A DNA stretch of 64,000 bases from Vibrio tubiashii. GTDB taxonomy: Bacteria; Pseudomonadota; Gammaproteobacteria; Enterobacterales; Vibrionaceae. The notes below the pieces were generated by a model. The model ran no database searches, was not told the origin of the DNA, and was given only the letters and a program-made list of their open reading frames with translations. The position numbers were made by a program, and so were the translations under genes. This document shows, in pieces, positions 44,078-54,166 of the stretch. Position 1 is the first letter of the stretch. Every line of letters starts with the position of its first letter. The stretch lies in assembly GCF_028551255.1 (NCBI RefSeq), contig NZ_CP117029.1, positions 2,108,001 to 2,172,000 of the forward strand. Direction: 5' to 3'.

Positions 44078-45295
44078 TTATCCTTCAATAACCTTCATCA
44101 ATAGTAGGCCATCATACAAGGCTTGTTTGATCAGTGCAGCCCCCGGCATAGTGGCTTGCTTGTAGAAACGCGACTCCACCAGCTCTAAGTCTTGATGGTA
44201 AACCGGCAAGCATTGCTCTTCAATACAGGTTTGAATCGCAGGATAGAGCACCTCTTTGGCCTGATTAATTGCACCACCGATCAACACCTTTTCAGGGTTA
44301 AACAGATTAATCACAATCGCAATGGCCGAACCAAGGTAACCACCCAGTTTTTCAATCACATTGACTGCTAAAGGATCGCCATTCGCCGCCGCTTCACAGA
44401 TATCTTCTACCGAAATCTCTTCAATTTCAGCCAGTGATGACACCTCTCCCTGAGCAATTCGTTCAGCGACCTCGTTTCGAATCGCTTGCGAACTGGCGAC
44501 GGTTTCCAAACAACCTCGGTTACCACAGTGGCACTGCTTACCATTCGGATCGATTTGGATATGTCCGAGTTCGCCAATATTACCGTGACGACCTTGCAGA
44601 ACGCGGCCATCAAGAATAATACCTGCGCCTAAACCATGGTGGATGGAGATAAGTACCGAGTTTTCGTTTTCTTGTGAATGTCCAAATAGGCGCTCTGCTA
44701 ATGCCCAAGCGCGCGTATCGTTCGCAATAAAGACCGGAAGCCCTGTCGCTTTGTAGATCTCAGGGCCAAGGGGTAGATTCTCGACATTGTAGTGAGGCAT
44801 TTGCAATACAACCCCACTTTCTGAGTTAACCAAGCCAGGCAGCGTAATCGCAATACTGGTCACACGATCAAGTTGCTCTGAGTAGGTTTGGAAAAACTCA
44901 TCGATCTCATGCAATAGGCGGGCTAATACATCGTCTTGGTCGACTTCATGAATATCAATCTTGGTATCAATCAGTACATCACCACCAAGTTCGTGCAATG
45001 CAATCGTCAGATATCCGCGCCCCAGACGCATTGACAAAAACTGCCAACCTTCGTTATTCACTTGCAGACCGACAGCAGGACGGCCACGGCTGGTCGCTTC
45101 CTGAACCGTCGTTTCATGAATAAGGTGTGCCTCAATCAGCTCTCGGGTAATTTTGGTGATACTTGCAGGCGCAAGCTCACTCTGTTTCGAGAGATCGATA
45201 CGAGAAATAGGGCCTTTTTGATCAATGAGTTTATATACACGGCCAGCATTGACCTGCTTGATATGATCAATATGGCCAGGTTGAGCCATGTACAT
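44078..45295 (-). CDS. mlc: Mlc, ROK-family glucose repressor
   Basis: 405 aa, close to E. coli Mlc (406 aa): N-terminal QPGHIDHIKQVNAGRVYKLI, winged HTH (about 30-75), ROK domain with zinc motif CHCGNRGCLE, and sugar-kinase-like ending NPEKVLIGGAI. Represses ptsG, manX and pts genes until sequestered by unphosphorylated EIIB-Glc. GGAG precedes ATG at 6 bases. Divergent from pykA; its likely partner ptsG lies 4.6 kb away. Confidence 0.93.
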   Translation of the reverse strand: MYMAQPGHIDHIKQVNAGRVYKLIDQKGPISRIDLSKQSELAPASITKITRELIEAHLIHETTVQEATSRGRPAVGLQVNNEGWQFLSMRLGRGYLTIALHELGGDVLIDTKIDIHEVDQDDVLARLLHEIDEFFQTYSEQLDRVTSIAITLPGLVNSESGVVLQMPHYNVENLPLGPEIYKATGLPVFIANDTRAWALAERLFGHSQENENSVLISIHHGLGAGIILDGRVLQGRHGNIGELGHIQIDPNGKQCHCGNRGCLETVASSQAIRNEVAERIAQGEVSSLAEIEEISVEDICEAAANGDPLAVNVIEKLGGYLGSAIAIVINLFNPEKVLIGGAINQAKEVLYPAIQTCIEEQCLPVYHQDLELVESRFYKQATMPGAALIKQALYDGLLLMKVIEG

Positions 45296-45370
45296 GGAGT
45301 GCTCCGAATATCAACAACCTGGTAATTTTTTTACTTTGCGAAGTAATTGTGAAGAGCTTTGATAGATTGC

Positions 45371-45386
45371 CGTGACAAGTGTCACG
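45371..45386. promoter_or_regulatory. CRP-type site between mlc and pykA
   Basis: CGTGA-CAAGTG-TCACG matches the CRP core GTGA-N6-TCAC perfectly with symmetrical ends. It lies 76 bases upstream of mlc in the 339-base divergent gap 45296-45634. The rest of that gap is AT-rich, with no gene I can support; it should hold both promoters. Confidence 0.6.
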
Positions 45387-45634
45387 TATAAACATGTTTG
45401 TTTGTGTACCTAATCAAATAGCGAAGGATTTATCACAAATCCATTCCTATTTTTTTGCATAAATAAATATGTCTTCCATCACCTTTTCAGAGGCGCATAC
45501 AAGAATGTCACCTGAATTGTCAGCACAGATGCTACGCCTGTATATACTTAATGCTAATGCATTTAGGAATGGAAACCGAATCATAGCTGTCGCTCCCAAT
45601 TTATCTAGCGACAACATCAATCAAGGAGATCCGA

Positions 45635-47077
45635 ATGACCTCAATCCAAAGAAGAACAAAAATTGTCTCTACTCTTGGACCTTCTACCGATAAACCTGGT
45701 GTACTTGAAGCAATTCTCGAAGCTGGCGTCAACGTGGTAAGAATGAACTTCTCTCACGGAACCGCTGATGATCATAGAGAGCGGGCTACGAGAGTTCGCA
45801 ACATCGCCGCCAAATTAGGCACTCATGTCGCCATTCTCGGCGACCTTCAAGGCCCGAAAATCCGCGTCTCTACGTTTAAAGAGGGTAAGGTTCAGCTCAG
45901 CATTGGCGATATTTTCACCCTAGATAATAAACTCGAAGCGGGTCAAGGCGATAAAGATGCCGTCGGGCTCGACTATAAAGAGCTACCTAACGATGTCTCT
46001 GCGGGCGATATTTTATTACTCGATGATGGCCGTGTTCAGCTTCAGGTCATGGGCGTTAATGAGTCGCAAGTAAGGACTAAGGTGATTATTGGTGGGCCGT
46101 TGTCGAACAACAAAGGTATCAATAAAAAAGGCGGTGGCCTATCTGCAGAAGCCCTGACCGAAAAAGATAAGAATGATATTAAGCTCGCGGCTGAAATCAA
46201 AGTCGACTATCTGGCCGTCTCTTTCCCACGCAATGGCGAAGACATGAAATACGCGCGCAGACTGGCTACAGATGCCGGACTACAAACGCGCTTGGTTGCA
46301 AAAGTAGAACGCGCAGAGACCGTAGAAAGCCAAGAGAACATTGACGATATTATTCTTGCCTCAGATTCGGTAATGGTTGCGCGTGGCGACTTGGGGGTAG
46401 AAATTGGTGACCCTGAACTTATCGGGGTGCAAAAACAGCTAATTCGCCGTGCTCGCGCCCTCAATCGAACTGTCATTACCGCAACTCAAATGATGGAATC
46501 GATGATGGAAAACCCAATGCCGACCCGTGCAGAGGTTATGGATGTGGCCAACGCAGTCTTGGACGGCACCGATGCGGTGATGCTTTCTGGCGAAACCGCA
46601 GCAGGTAAATACCCATTGGAAACAGTGCGTTCTATGGCTGAGGTCTGCTTGGGCGCAGAGAAGATGTCGGCCGTGAACCGCTCTGGTTATCGAATGGACT
46701 CCGTGTTTGAAACAGGCGAAGAAACCATTGCCATGTCGACCATGTTTGCCGCTAACCACATGCGTGGAGTGAAAGGGATCGTCACTCTTACCGAATCAGG
46801 CCGTACAGCGCTAATGATGTCTCGTTTGAGTTCAGGGCTACCTATCTTTGCCTTATCTCGTAATGAGAGCACACTGAACCTCTCAGCGCTTTATAGGGGG
46901 GTTTTCCCTGTGTTCTTTGATGACAAATCAGATATTGGATTGGAAACGGCCGAAGCAGCGGTCGCCACACTCAAACAGCGTGGTCTACTTGATGACGGCG
47001 ATCTGGTGATCATCACTCAAGGGGACGTGATGGACGTCGTCGGCTCAACCAACTGTATGCGTATTCTTGCGGCGTAA
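45635..47077 (+). CDS. pykA: Pyruvate kinase, PykA type
   Basis: 480 aa, the exact length of E. coli PykA and very similar: [57 protein letters not shown] and the C-terminal allosteric region ([18 protein letters not shown]). Converts PEP and ADP to pyruvate and ATP. AAGGAG lies 6 bases before ATG. Divergent from mlc. Confidence 0.96.
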   Translation: MTSIQRRTKIVSTLGPSTDKPGVLEAILEAGVNVVRMNFSHGTADDHRERATRVRNIAAKLGTHVAILGDLQGPKIRVSTFKEGKVQLSIGDIFTLDNKLEAGQGDKDAVGLDYKELPNDVSAGDILLLDDGRVQLQVMGVNESQVRTKVIIGGPLSNNKGINKKGGGLSAEALTEKDKNDIKLAAEIKVDYLAVSFPRNGEDMKYARRLATDAGLQTRLVAKVERAETVESQENIDDIILASDSVMVARGDLGVEIGDPELIGVQKQLIRRARALNRTVITATQMMESMMENPMPTRAEVMDVANAVLDGTDAVMLSGETAAGKYPLETVRSMAEVCLGAEKMSAVNRSGYRMDSVFETGEETIAMSTMFAANHMRGVKGIVTLTESGRTALMMSRLSSGLPIFALSRNESTLNLSALYRGVFPVFFDDKSDIGLETAEAAVATLKQRGLLDDGDLVIITQGDVMDVVGSTNCMRILAA

Positions 47078-47100
47078 ACTAATTGTATAGTAGAAAATAT

Positions 47101-47132
47101 TTAAGGGAGCGTTGTGCTCCCTTAATTGTTTT
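47101..47132 (+). terminator. Rho-independent terminator after pykA
   Basis: TTAAGGGAGC-GTTGT-GCTCCCTTAA then TTGTTTT. Also positioned to end the convergent patatin gene. Confidence 0.88.
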
Positions 47133-47134
47133 AG

Positions 47135-48283
47135 TTATTTCAAAGAAAAAGTCGGTTTAGCTATGCACTGGGAAAAGGTTTCGACAAAACGAAAACCAGC
47201 ATCGAGCCCCATTTGATAATCGTGGAGTAAATCCTCTCTCTCACTCATGAGCGAACTAGAACGTAAAGGTTGATCGGGTTTGATCTGGATGATGAAACAA
47301 TCATCCGGTGGTGAGTGCAAAAAGTCTTGAGTCAATGAATAAGTTTGATAATGCACCATCAGCATATCTGCTAAACCGGAATCAAACTTATCTCCGAGCA
47401 AATGACTCAGACGGTAAATATCATCAGCACCAAACAACCAACGCCCGCCATTTAGGGCTTCTAGGTGTGTTTGTTCGGTTTTTTCCTGCCGAGACTTCTG
47501 TACTTGGTCACTAAAGAAAGAACTCCAGTCTTGCTTCCACCGAGTTAACTTTTCTTGCCAGTGATCTTGGATTACATTGAATGAATCACGTAACCACTCG
47601 ACAGGAGGCTCTTGATTCACCTCAACCGTATCAGTCGCTAAATCCTCTCCCTCGGTACGGATCACTACTATACAACGGGCTTCTTTGCGCCATGCCTCCT
47701 GAACTGGAATCGAAGCAGAAACACCGCCATCAACATACTCCCCATGGTCAAACTTAACAGGTTGATCGTACAAGCGGGGAATCGCACAGGTGGCGATCAG
47801 TACTTTTTTCCAGTCATCTTGCAGCATAGGAAGGTAATGGTCAGATAGCCTATTAGTATCTGTAACTGCCGCATAAGCCTGACGATTAGCAAGCACTTTC
47901 TTACCCATATCAATATCAAGTCGATAGGGGTAATCGCAAATCTTATCGAGCGCCCAGTCCAGTCCCATGTATTTTTTATGTCGTATATAACGAAACAGAT
48001 GGAAGAACTCTGGATCAGTGGTGAGGTCGAGAATGAAGGACTGCCCTATTCCTCTTTGGCGACAGAGAAACGCGCACAGGTTAAGTGCACCTGCCGAAGT
48101 GCCGTAGAAAGAGTGAAATGGGTCAAAATTAGAGAGAAGGAATGCATCAAGCACACCAGACGTAAAAATCCCTCTTTGGCCGCCCCCTTGAGCAACCAAT
48201 GCATTTTTACCGCCGGTGTACTTTTTTAGTCGTTGAGCATCAAGTTGTACAGCAGCGTTGGTAATAACACCGCAATTCTTCAT
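47135..48283 (-). CDS. Patatin-like phospholipase
   Basis: 382 aa. Oxyanion loop GGGQRG (33-38), nucleophile elbow GTSAG (S63) and catalytic Asp in DGG (D186) give the complete Ser/Asp dyad. No signal peptide, so it is cytoplasmic or delivered by a secretion system; no such system is nearby. ATG 48283 lies 7 bases after the stop of the 30-residue ynhF-like gene and has no Shine-Dalgarno of its own, which suggests translational coupling. A longer frame from TTG 48319 would overlap that small gene. Confidence 0.88.
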   Translation of the reverse strand: MKNCGVITNAAVQLDAQRLKKYTGGKNALVAQGGGQRGIFTSGVLDAFLLSNFDPFHSFYGTSAGALNLCAFLCRQRGIGQSFILDLTTDPEFFHLFRYIRHKKYMGLDWALDKICDYPYRLDIDMGKKVLANRQAYAAVTDTNRLSDHYLPMLQDDWKKVLIATCAIPRLYDQPVKFDHGEYVDGGVSASIPVQEAWRKEARCIVVIRTEGEDLATDTVEVNQEPPVEWLRDSFNVIQDHWQEKLTRWKQDWSSFFSDQVQKSRQEKTEQTHLEALNGGRWLFGADDIYRLSHLLGDKFDSGLADMLMVHYQTYSLTQDFLHSPPDDCFIIQIKPDQPLRSSSLMSEREDLLHDYQMGLDAGFRFVETFSQCIAKPTFSLK

Positions 48284-48290
48284 TGATAGG

Positions 48291-48383
48291 CTACGCAGTA
48301 GTAATTGCTGTAATGCCAAAACCTAGTAAAACTGCGAAGATAACAGCCGTAATCACTAGCGCAAATTTTAGATTGTGTTCCAT
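48291..48383 (-). CDS. ynhF: YnhF-family tiny membrane protein, 30 aa
   Basis: 30 aa from ATG 48383: MEHNLKFALV then TAVIFAVLLGFGITAITTA. One membrane helix. Its pattern (M-x-x-x-LKF-x-LV, single helix, small C-terminal tail) matches YnhF, a small protein of unknown role first seen in E. coli. The strong Shine-Dalgarno TAAGGAGG 5 bases before ATG supports translation. It sits just upstream of, and is probably coupled to, the patatin gene. Confidence 0.85.
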   Translation of the reverse strand: MEHNLKFALVITAVIFAVLLGFGITAITTA

Positions 48384-48516
48384 AGACACCTCCTTATTGT
48401 GTAACAAAGTAATAACATCCTTGTGAGGTATCTTCAATTAATACCTATTTTCCGTGCGGAATTATGGCGTTAGCGTCACAATTAGTAGCATATGGTTACC
48501 AAATGAAGGATATAAA

Positions 48517-49110
48517 ATGAACACATCGAGACTTATATCTTTAACGTTAGCATTATCTGCCGTTAGCACTACGGCAGCTGCCGAGGTCTATCTCACTCCT
48601 TGGGTTGGATACACAGCTGGCGGTAGTGTTGAAAACCAAAATCAACAAGAGCTCGACCTAAAAGGTTCTGAGAGTTTCGCACTGTCAGTTGAAACCGACT
48701 TTGATACAGGGCGACTTGGCCTATTCTACTCTACGCAAAGCACAGACGTAGAAAACACCAATGCCAGTAGCACCATACATTACTTACACTTTCAGAGTAG
48801 TGTCTATTATCCCATCCAAGATAAGTTTTCTTCTTACTTGGGGATTGGTTTAGGAGGGTCGTATATCGATGCAGATTGGGTCGATAAGGAGCTAGGATTT
48901 TCAGCCAGTATCTTTGGCGGCTTTGAATACAAGTTTTCCGATACGGTCGCGCTCAACACTCAACTGCGTTGGTTAGGAACGGTCGTTGACAATGACACCA
49001 GCGGGGTCTGTAACTTGCCAACGACTGGCGAGGGTTCGTGTGTTATCAAGTTTAAAACCGATTGGATGAATCAGTTTTCAGCAAACCTAGGTTTAACCGT
49101 ACGTTTTTGA
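48517..49110 (+). CDS. Outer-membrane beta-barrel protein (OmpA/OmpW-like small barrel)
   Basis: 197 aa. Signal peptide MNTSRLISLTLALSAVSTTA cut after AAA (about residue 23), then eight or so amphipathic strands, many ending in aromatic residues (LGIGLGGSYIDADW, FGGFEYKFSD), and a terminal Phe (LTVRF) needed for outer membrane insertion. GAAGGA precedes ATG at the right spacing. A Cys pair in SGVCNLPTTGEGSCV likely closes an external loop. Function unknown. Confidence 0.82.
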   Translation: MNTSRLISLTLALSAVSTTAAAEVYLTPWVGYTAGGSVENQNQQELDLKGSESFALSVETDFDTGRLGLFYSTQSTDVENTNASSTIHYLHFQSSVYYPIQDKFSSYLGIGLGGSYIDADWVDKELGFSASIFGGFEYKFSDTVALNTQLRWLGTVVDNDTSGVCNLPTTGEGSCVIKFKTDWMNQFSANLGLTVRF

Positions 49111-49153
49111 GTCTCCTCTGCTCAGACCGTTAAACCTACGCCTGTTTCAATAC

Positions 49154-49576
49154 TTAGAACGAGTATTTCACACCAAGTGCGCCACCAATTTGTAGCTCAG
49201 GGCCGCCATATAGGTTTAGCTCTGGGTGTACTTGGCCGTACATATTCCAGCCTTTGCTCAAGTTCCAATTCAGCCCAAGAGGGACGCGAGCACCAAACTC
49301 TTTACCATCCCACTCACTCCACGCACCGGCGCCAACATACCAAGTCACAGGCGTATTTGCCTCGAAAGAGCCACGTTTAAGAATATAATCAAATGCACCG
49401 CCATCATTGCCGGCAATAAAGCGGTACTGATTATCAAGTTCGACAACAACACTAAGCCCTTGGTCCAATGCCATTCCTACCGACAGGTCTGTCGATTTAG
49501 GCTCTTCTGCCGCGACAGCAACACCACTCGCTACCGCTATAACTCCAACCAAACCAGAGATTCCATATTTCTTCAT
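49154..49576 (-). CDS. Small exported beta-barrel-like protein
   Basis: 140 aa. Signal peptide [22 protein letters not shown] cut before AEEPKST, then a beta-rich mature part with strands ending in aromatic residues and a terminal Phe (GALGVKYSF), as in outer-membrane barrels. Convergent with the previous barrel gene. I chose ATG 49576; the same frame stays open upstream but runs into the heptad repeat, which would give a meaningless Pro/Ser/Arg repeat. Family not recognised. Confidence 0.72.
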   Translation of the reverse strand: MKKYGISGLVGVIAVASGVAVAAEEPKSTDLSVGMALDQGLSVVVELDNQYRFIAGNDGGAFDYILKRGSFEANTPVTWYVGAGAWSEWDGKEFGARVPLGLNWNLSKGWNMYGQVHPELNLYGGPELQIGGALGVKYSF

Positions 49577-49663
49577 GCCAATGCCATCTAATACAAATAA
49601 AACAGCGTGCAATTGTCCAGATTTGTAAGAAAAAGATGTCAGAGAAAGGTGAGGATAAAGACA

Positions 49664-49738
<75 letters not shown>

Positions 49739-49803
49739 ATTTTGCTCTTCAGGAACAGCGAGTGTCAACAACTTGAGATTAGACACCAACAACCTCCTCT
49801 CGG

Positions 49804-49884
49804 AGGACGAAGTCCGCTCCCAATTCTCGAAGCGCAGCGTTCTGTAGGGCACAGCCCGTTCCATAAGCGAAGCGCTCCCGTTCC
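49804..49884. repeat. Hairpin cassette of a composite repeat, copy 1
   Basis: About 81 bases made of short triloop hairpins: GGAC-GAA-GTCC, GGGC-ACA-GCCC and AGCG-AAG-CGCT, with GAAGCGCAGCG in between. It aligns along its length with 63488-63568 (same order, conserved AATTCTCGAA/GATTCTCGAA core). Function unknown; may act on RNA stability or as a structured mobile repeat. Noncoding by appearance. Confidence 0.8.
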
Positions 49885-49890
49885 AAAAAC

Positions 49891-49914
49891 AAAAAGGAGG
49901 CCGAAGCCTCCTTT
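49891..49914 (-). terminator. ptsG terminator
   Basis: On the minus strand AAAGGAGGC-TTCG-GCCTCCTTT with a T-run. The UUCG tetraloop makes a very stable stem. It lies right after ptsG and directly beside the hairpin cassette. Confidence 0.9.
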
Positions 49915-49939
49915 ATCAAATTAGATGAGTCAGTGGGAA

Positions 49940-51370
49940 TTAACCGTGGTTACGGATCCACTCATCCATTTCTGTTTTCAGGTTGTCAGACTTAGTACCG
50001 AAGATAGCCTGAACACCACCTGCTACAACTACTACGCCTGCTGCGCCTAGCTGTTTTAGTTTGTCTTGGTCAACAGCTTCTGTATCAGCAACTGCTACAC
50101 GTAGACGAGTGATACATGCATCTAGACCAGTGATGTTTGCTTTGCCGCCGAATGCTGCAACAAGCTCACCTGCCATGTCTGAACCAGCAGCAACAGTTGC
50201 TTCTTCAGATTCATCTTCACGACCAGGAGTCTTAAGATCCATTGCTTTGATAACAGCGCGGAATACTACGTAGTAGATTGCTGCGTAAACAAGACCAGTC
50301 ACAACCATTAGACCAATTTTCTGAGAGTTACCAGACAGAACTAGGAAGTCGATTAGACCGTGTGAGAACGAAGTACCGTGTACAAAACCTAGAGTGTTAG
50401 CAACAACGTATGCAGAACCAGCTAGAAGAGCGTGGATACCGTACAGTACAGGAGCAACGAATAGGAATGAGAACTCGATTGGCTCAGTGATACCTGTTAG
50501 GAATGAAGTCAGTGCAGCAGAAGCCATGATACCCATTACTTTCGCGCGGTTCTCTGGTTTAGCAGAGTGAGCGATAGCGATAGCAGCAGCTGGTAGACCG
50601 AACATCTTGAACATGTAACCACCCGCTAGCTGACCGAAGCCATTACCAGCAGCACGAGATGCTTCATCAGCAACTAGGTAACAAGTTAGTACGCCGTTTT
50701 GAGTTTCGCCTGCAGCGTTAACACAAGTACCTGCTTCGAAGAAGAATGGTACGTTCCATACGTGGTGTAGACCGAATGGAATTAGAGAACGCTCAACGAT
50801 ACCGTAGATACCGAATGCAACTTGTGGGTTCTGGTGAGCAGCCCAATCAGAGAAAGATGCAATCGCGCCGCCAATTGGTGGCCAAACGATAGAAAGAACG
50901 ATACCAAGACCAATAGCAGTGAAACCAGTGATGATTGGCACAGCACGCTTACCAGCGAAGAAGCCAAGGTATTCTGGAAGTTGGATTTTGAAGAAGCGGT
51001 TGAATGCCCAAGCAGCAACACCACCGACAAGGATACCACCTAGTACACCTGTATCGATTTTTTCAACGCCCATAACACCAGCCATAACGCCTAGTGTTGC
51101 AGTCATGATGCCGTAACCAACGATAGCCGCAAGACCTGCTACACCGTCGTTGTTAGTAAAGCCAAGTGCAACACCCACTGCAAATAGCAGTGCCATTTGA
51201 CCGAATACTGAACCACCCGCTTGTTCCATTAGGTTCGAAACGATCTCTGGAATGAAGCTAAGGTCGGCAGCACCTACACCTAGTAAAATACCTGCAACTG
51301 GTAGAACCGATACTGGTAGCATCAGAGCTTTACCAACTTTTTGCAGGTTAGCAAAAAGATTCTTAAACAT
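49940..51370 (-). CDS. ptsG: Glucose-specific PTS EIICB
   Basis: 476 aa. EIIC domain (about 1-385: [44 protein letters not shown]) and EIIB (about 400-476) with phosphocysteine C419 in CITRLRVAV. Length and sequence follow E. coli PtsG; needs EIIA-Glc (Crr). GGAG precedes ATG. Its neighbourhood next to tatD and near mlc and pykA supports a glucose role. Expected to be repressed by Mlc. Confidence 0.94.
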   Translation of the reverse strand: MFKNLFANLQKVGKALMLPVSVLPVAGILLGVGAADLSFIPEIVSNLMEQAGGSVFGQMALLFAVGVALGFTNNDGVAGLAAIVGYGIMTATLGVMAGVMGVEKIDTGVLGGILVGGVAAWAFNRFFKIQLPEYLGFFAGKRAVPIITGFTAIGLGIVLSIVWPPIGGAIASFSDWAAHQNPQVAFGIYGIVERSLIPFGLHHVWNVPFFFEAGTCVNAAGETQNGVLTCYLVADEASRAAGNGFGQLAGGYMFKMFGLPAAAIAIAHSAKPENRAKVMGIMASAALTSFLTGITEPIEFSFLFVAPVLYGIHALLAGSAYVVANTLGFVHGTSFSHGLIDFLVLSGNSQKIGLMVVTGLVYAAIYYVVFRAVIKAMDLKTPGREDESEEATVAAGSDMAGELVAAFGGKANITGLDACITRLRVAVADTEAVDQDKLKQLGAAGVVVVAGGVQAIFGTKSDNLKTEMDEWIRNHG

Positions 51371-51575
51371 GTTTATGCTCCTGAAAAGTTATAAGAATTA
51401 TTGGGCTCTAACGGCACACCCCCGTAGCCTTAAATGTTAGCACCCAGAAAAAATGTAACCACTTATGTCACTATATTTTCTGCCTCTAAATATATCTTGT
51501 TGGTGATCAATCTTTCTACCGAGTTACGAAATTTAGTTTCAAACTAATAGCTAGATCACAATCAAAAACGAAGTG

Positions 51576-51589
51576 TGAAATGCATTTCA
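51576..51589. promoter_or_regulatory. Palindrome upstream of ptsG
   Basis: TGAAATGCATTTCA is a perfect 14-base palindrome; with the two flanking bases it also partly fits a CRP site (TGTGA-N6-TTTCA). It lies about 205 bases upstream of ptsG in the 444-base gap 51371-51814, which is AT-rich and contains no gene I can support. Confidence 0.4.
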
Positions 51590-51668
51590 ATCATACAAGC
51601 ATCTGTTTTTATTGATATTATTAATTCTATCGATTAATTTTGATGGGTAAATAAAATAGATGCAGTTG

Positions 51669-51689
51669 TTATTTTATGTAACAAAATTA
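51669..51689. promoter_or_regulatory. Mlc/NagC-like operator upstream of ptsG
   Basis: TTATTTT-N7-AAAATTA differs by one base from the symmetric Mlc/NagC pattern TTATTTT-N-AAAATAA. Located about 300 bases upstream of ptsG. An Mlc operator is expected here because mlc is encoded 6.4 kb away, but distance and AT-richness make this tentative. Confidence 0.4.
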
Positions 51690-51772
51690 CATGGGCACTT
51701 TTTATAGCTCTCAACTTCAACATTTTTAGTAAACAACACCCTGAAAGCGTTTGCCTGTGATGCTGATTACAA

Positions 51773-51798
51773 AAAAAAGGAGCCAAAGCTCCTTTTTT
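51773..51798 (-). terminator. Terminator of the tatD end of the fatty-acid operon
   Basis: AAAAAAGGAGC-CAAA-GCTCCTTTTTT, perfect stem with T-runs on both strands, just after the tatD stop. Confidence 0.93.
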
Positions 51799-51814
51799 AT
51801 CCAAAACTCATTTT

Positions 51815-52582
51815 CTATCTCAAAAAAAGATTTCTGAAGTTTTCGCTGGTCTTTTCTCCAACTTCGCCCAAAGAACGTCCTTTAAGCTGCGCAATATAGG
51901 CAGCAACCTCGACAACATACGCAGGTTGGTTCTGTTTCCCGCGGTGCGGCACTGGTGCAAGGTAAGGCGAGTCAGTTTCAATAAGCAATCTTTCAAGCGG
52001 CAGTGCTTTCACTACCTCTTTCAGTTCAGTTGCTTGTCTAAAGGTGACAATCCCTGAAATTGAAATATAGAACCCTAGATCCATTGCCGCTTCAGCAAAC
52101 GCTAAGTCCTCTGTAAAACAATGAATCACGCCACCGCACTGTTCAGCATTACCATTTTTTAGAATATCTAGCGTATCTTGTCGCGCATTGCGCGTGTGGA
52201 TAATCAGTGGCTTGTTCAACTTAACTGCCAAATCGACTTGTTGCTCAAACCTCAATTTTTGCAGTTCCGCCGTTTCTGGCTGGTAGTGGTAATCGAGGCC
52301 TGTTTCGCCAATCGCCACTACTTTCGGATTTGATGCGTACTCGTGTAAGCGATCGAGAGCGAAATCACTCTCCACATCTAGTGGATGGACACCGCAAGAG
52401 GCGTAAATGTTGTCATAAGGTTCGATCATTTCCAGCATGTTAGGAAACGAGTCTAGGGTCACGCCGACCGAGAGCAACTCCGTGACATTGGCTGCCTTGG
52501 CTTTAGCAACCACATCTTCTATACCTTGGTGAAGCTCTTGATAGTCTAATTTGTCCAGATGACAGTGCGAATCTACAAACAT
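51815..52582 (-). CDS. TatD-family metal-dependent hydrolase (YcfH type)
   Basis: 255 aa TIM-barrel nuclease-like protein. Metal ligands in DSHCHLDKLD, GETGLDYH, IIHTRNA, and ETDSPYLAP. E. coli YcfH, in the same position after holB, is a deoxyribonuclease-like member of the TatD family. Start overlaps holB by 10 bases. Last gene of the operon. Confidence 0.93.
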   Translation of the reverse strand: MFVDSHCHLDKLDYQELHQGIEDVVAKAKAANVTELLSVGVTLDSFPNMLEMIEPYDNIYASCGVHPLDVESDFALDRLHEYASNPKVVAIGETGLDYHYQPETAELQKLRFEQQVDLAVKLNKPLIIHTRNARQDTLDILKNGNAEQCGGVIHCFTEDLAFAEAAMDLGFYISISGIVTFRQATELKEVVKALPLERLLIETDSPYLAPVPHRGKQNQPAYVVEVAAYIAQLKGRSLGEVGEKTSENFRNLFLR

Positions 52583-53535
52583 GTTTCCCCATTAAATTTG
52601 AAAAGCCAATCTAAAATCAAAAGCTCTGCATTTAGCCCTGTATGTGCCCTTAATTGTTCGGAGAGCTTTACTAGCTCCTGAGCCTGAACATACAAAGATT
52701 GGTAACCAACAACCTCAGCTAACTGGGCAGCGCCCGGCGTAAAAAATGGCATCGCCAAACCATAATGCACTTTCTGCGCATCGGTGAGTAAGTACCATAA
52801 CCAACTTAAGTATTCAGTCGGCTCTGACGCTAACTCTTTAGCAAGCTTAGTCACATCCCCTTGATTCTGACAATGTGCGATAAGCTGCGACTCGATTGAA
52901 AGATACTGCGATACTTTATCTTGATTAACGAAATCAAGCGTGGCTAACGGCGCATTACCATTTATATGAGAGGCATAAGCAGGCACTGGCTCATTAGCTT
53001 GCTCACTTAACCAACTAGCCACCAATGAAGACTCGGGCGCAGTAAGGTGCCATTGTTGGCATCGGCTAGTAATCGTTGGCAACAAGGCGTTGTTACGGTG
53101 GGTAACCAGTAGGAACATACAAGTTACCGAAGGCTCCTCAAGCGTTTTCAGCAAGGCGTTCGCAGCCGATTCGTTCATGGCTTCCGCTGGTTCAATAACA
53201 AATAGCCTTAACCCGGAAAGCTGTGAAGATTCCTGAGCGATTCGATTGCACTGGCGGATCTGTTCGACTGAAATAGCCTTACCCTGCTTCTCTGGTTTAA
53301 CAACATGGAAATCTGGGTGACTTTCAGACTCCATCAATTGGCAACCATGGCAAAAGCCACACGCTTCAGCGGGATAGTTCTGACACATCACCGCTCGGCT
53401 AAAATGTTCGACTAAGCGCTCAGAACCCATCCCTTCATCAGAAATCAATAAAGCGGCATTGGAAAACCGATCCGCTTGAAGGTTTGATTGCCACTCTGTC
53501 CATAAAGGAGAGAGCCATGGGTATAGCTCATTCAT
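52573..53535 (-). CDS. holB: DNA polymerase III delta prime subunit
   Basis: 320 aa clamp-loader AAA+ subunit. Zinc module CQNYPAEACGFCHGC and the SRC motif (TSRCQQW) are present; the Walker A is degenerate (ISDEGMGSERLVEHF) as in all HolB, which do not bind ATP. One base separates tmk's stop from its start. Part of the tmk-holB-tatD run conserved in gammaproteobacteria. Confidence 0.94.
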   Translation of the reverse strand: MNELYPWLSPLWTEWQSNLQADRFSNAALLISDEGMGSERLVEHFSRAVMCQNYPAEACGFCHGCQLMESESHPDFHVVKPEKQGKAISVEQIRQCNRIAQESSQLSGLRLFVIEPAEAMNESAANALLKTLEEPSVTCMFLLVTHRNNALLPTITSRCQQWHLTAPESSLVASWLSEQANEPVPAYASHINGNAPLATLDFVNQDKVSQYLSIESQLIAHCQNQGDVTKLAKELASEPTEYLSWLWYLLTDAQKVHYGLAMPFFTPGAAQLAEVVGYQSLYVQAQELVKLSEQLRAHTGLNAELLILDWLFKFNGETCL

Positions 53536-53536
53536 G

Positions 53537-54166
53537 CTATGCGCTCACCCAATTGGTCACTACAGCAGAGATATCTGCGGCTACTTGCTCAATATTTTGC
53601 TCTGCGTTGACCACAACGACGGAGTCATCACTCTCAGCAAGTTCAAGGTAACGCGCACGTGTACGATCGAAAAAGCTCATGTCCATTTTCTCTATGCGAT
53701 CTAGCTCGCCGCGACCACGAGCACGTTCCAGGCCAACTCGCGGGTCAAGATCAAGATAAATAGTTAAATCAGGCTTAAACTCACCAAGTGTAGTTTGCTT
53801 AAGCGCAGTCATGGTTTCACGCGGTATCTGACGCCCGCCACCTTGATAAGCTTGCGAAGACATATCGTGGCGATCACCAACGACCCAGCTACCAGAAGCA
53901 AGTGCAGGTTTAATCACGTTCTCAACTAATTGGACTCGCGCTGCATACATCAGCAGCAGCTCTGTCATATCTTGCAGCTCTTCGCCTTCGTGCTCTTGTT
54001 TAACCAAAGTACGTAATTGTTCAGCTAAGGCGGTTCCACCTGGCTCACGTGTATTTTGGATGCGCTCAACACCGGCATTTGTTAGCGTTTCAAGTACCGC
54101 CTTAATCGCTGTACTTTTACCTGCGCCTTCTAGGCCTTCAATGACGATAAATTTGCCGTTTTTCAT
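53537..54166 (-). CDS. tmk: Thymidylate kinase
   Basis: 209 aa. P-loop [10 protein letters not shown], dTMP-binding TREPGG, DR-x motif [16 protein letters not shown]. Phosphorylates dTMP to dTDP. Start overlaps mltG's stop by four bases (ATGA). Confidence 0.96.
   Translation of the reverse strand: MKNGKFIVIEGLEGAGKSTAIKAVLETLTNAGVERIQNTREPGGTALAEQLRTLVKQEHEGEELQDMTELLLMYAARVQLVENVIKPALASGSWVVGDRHDMSSQAYQGGGRQIPRETMTALKQTTLGEFKPDLTIYLDLDPRVGLERARGRGELDRIEKMDMSFFDRTRARYLELAESDDSVVVVNAEQNIEQVAADISAVVTNWVSA

Noticed and set aside
45469..45693. 74-codon plus-strand frame upstream of pykA
   Set aside because: Overlaps the pykA start in another frame, has no Shine-Dalgarno and no family resemblance.
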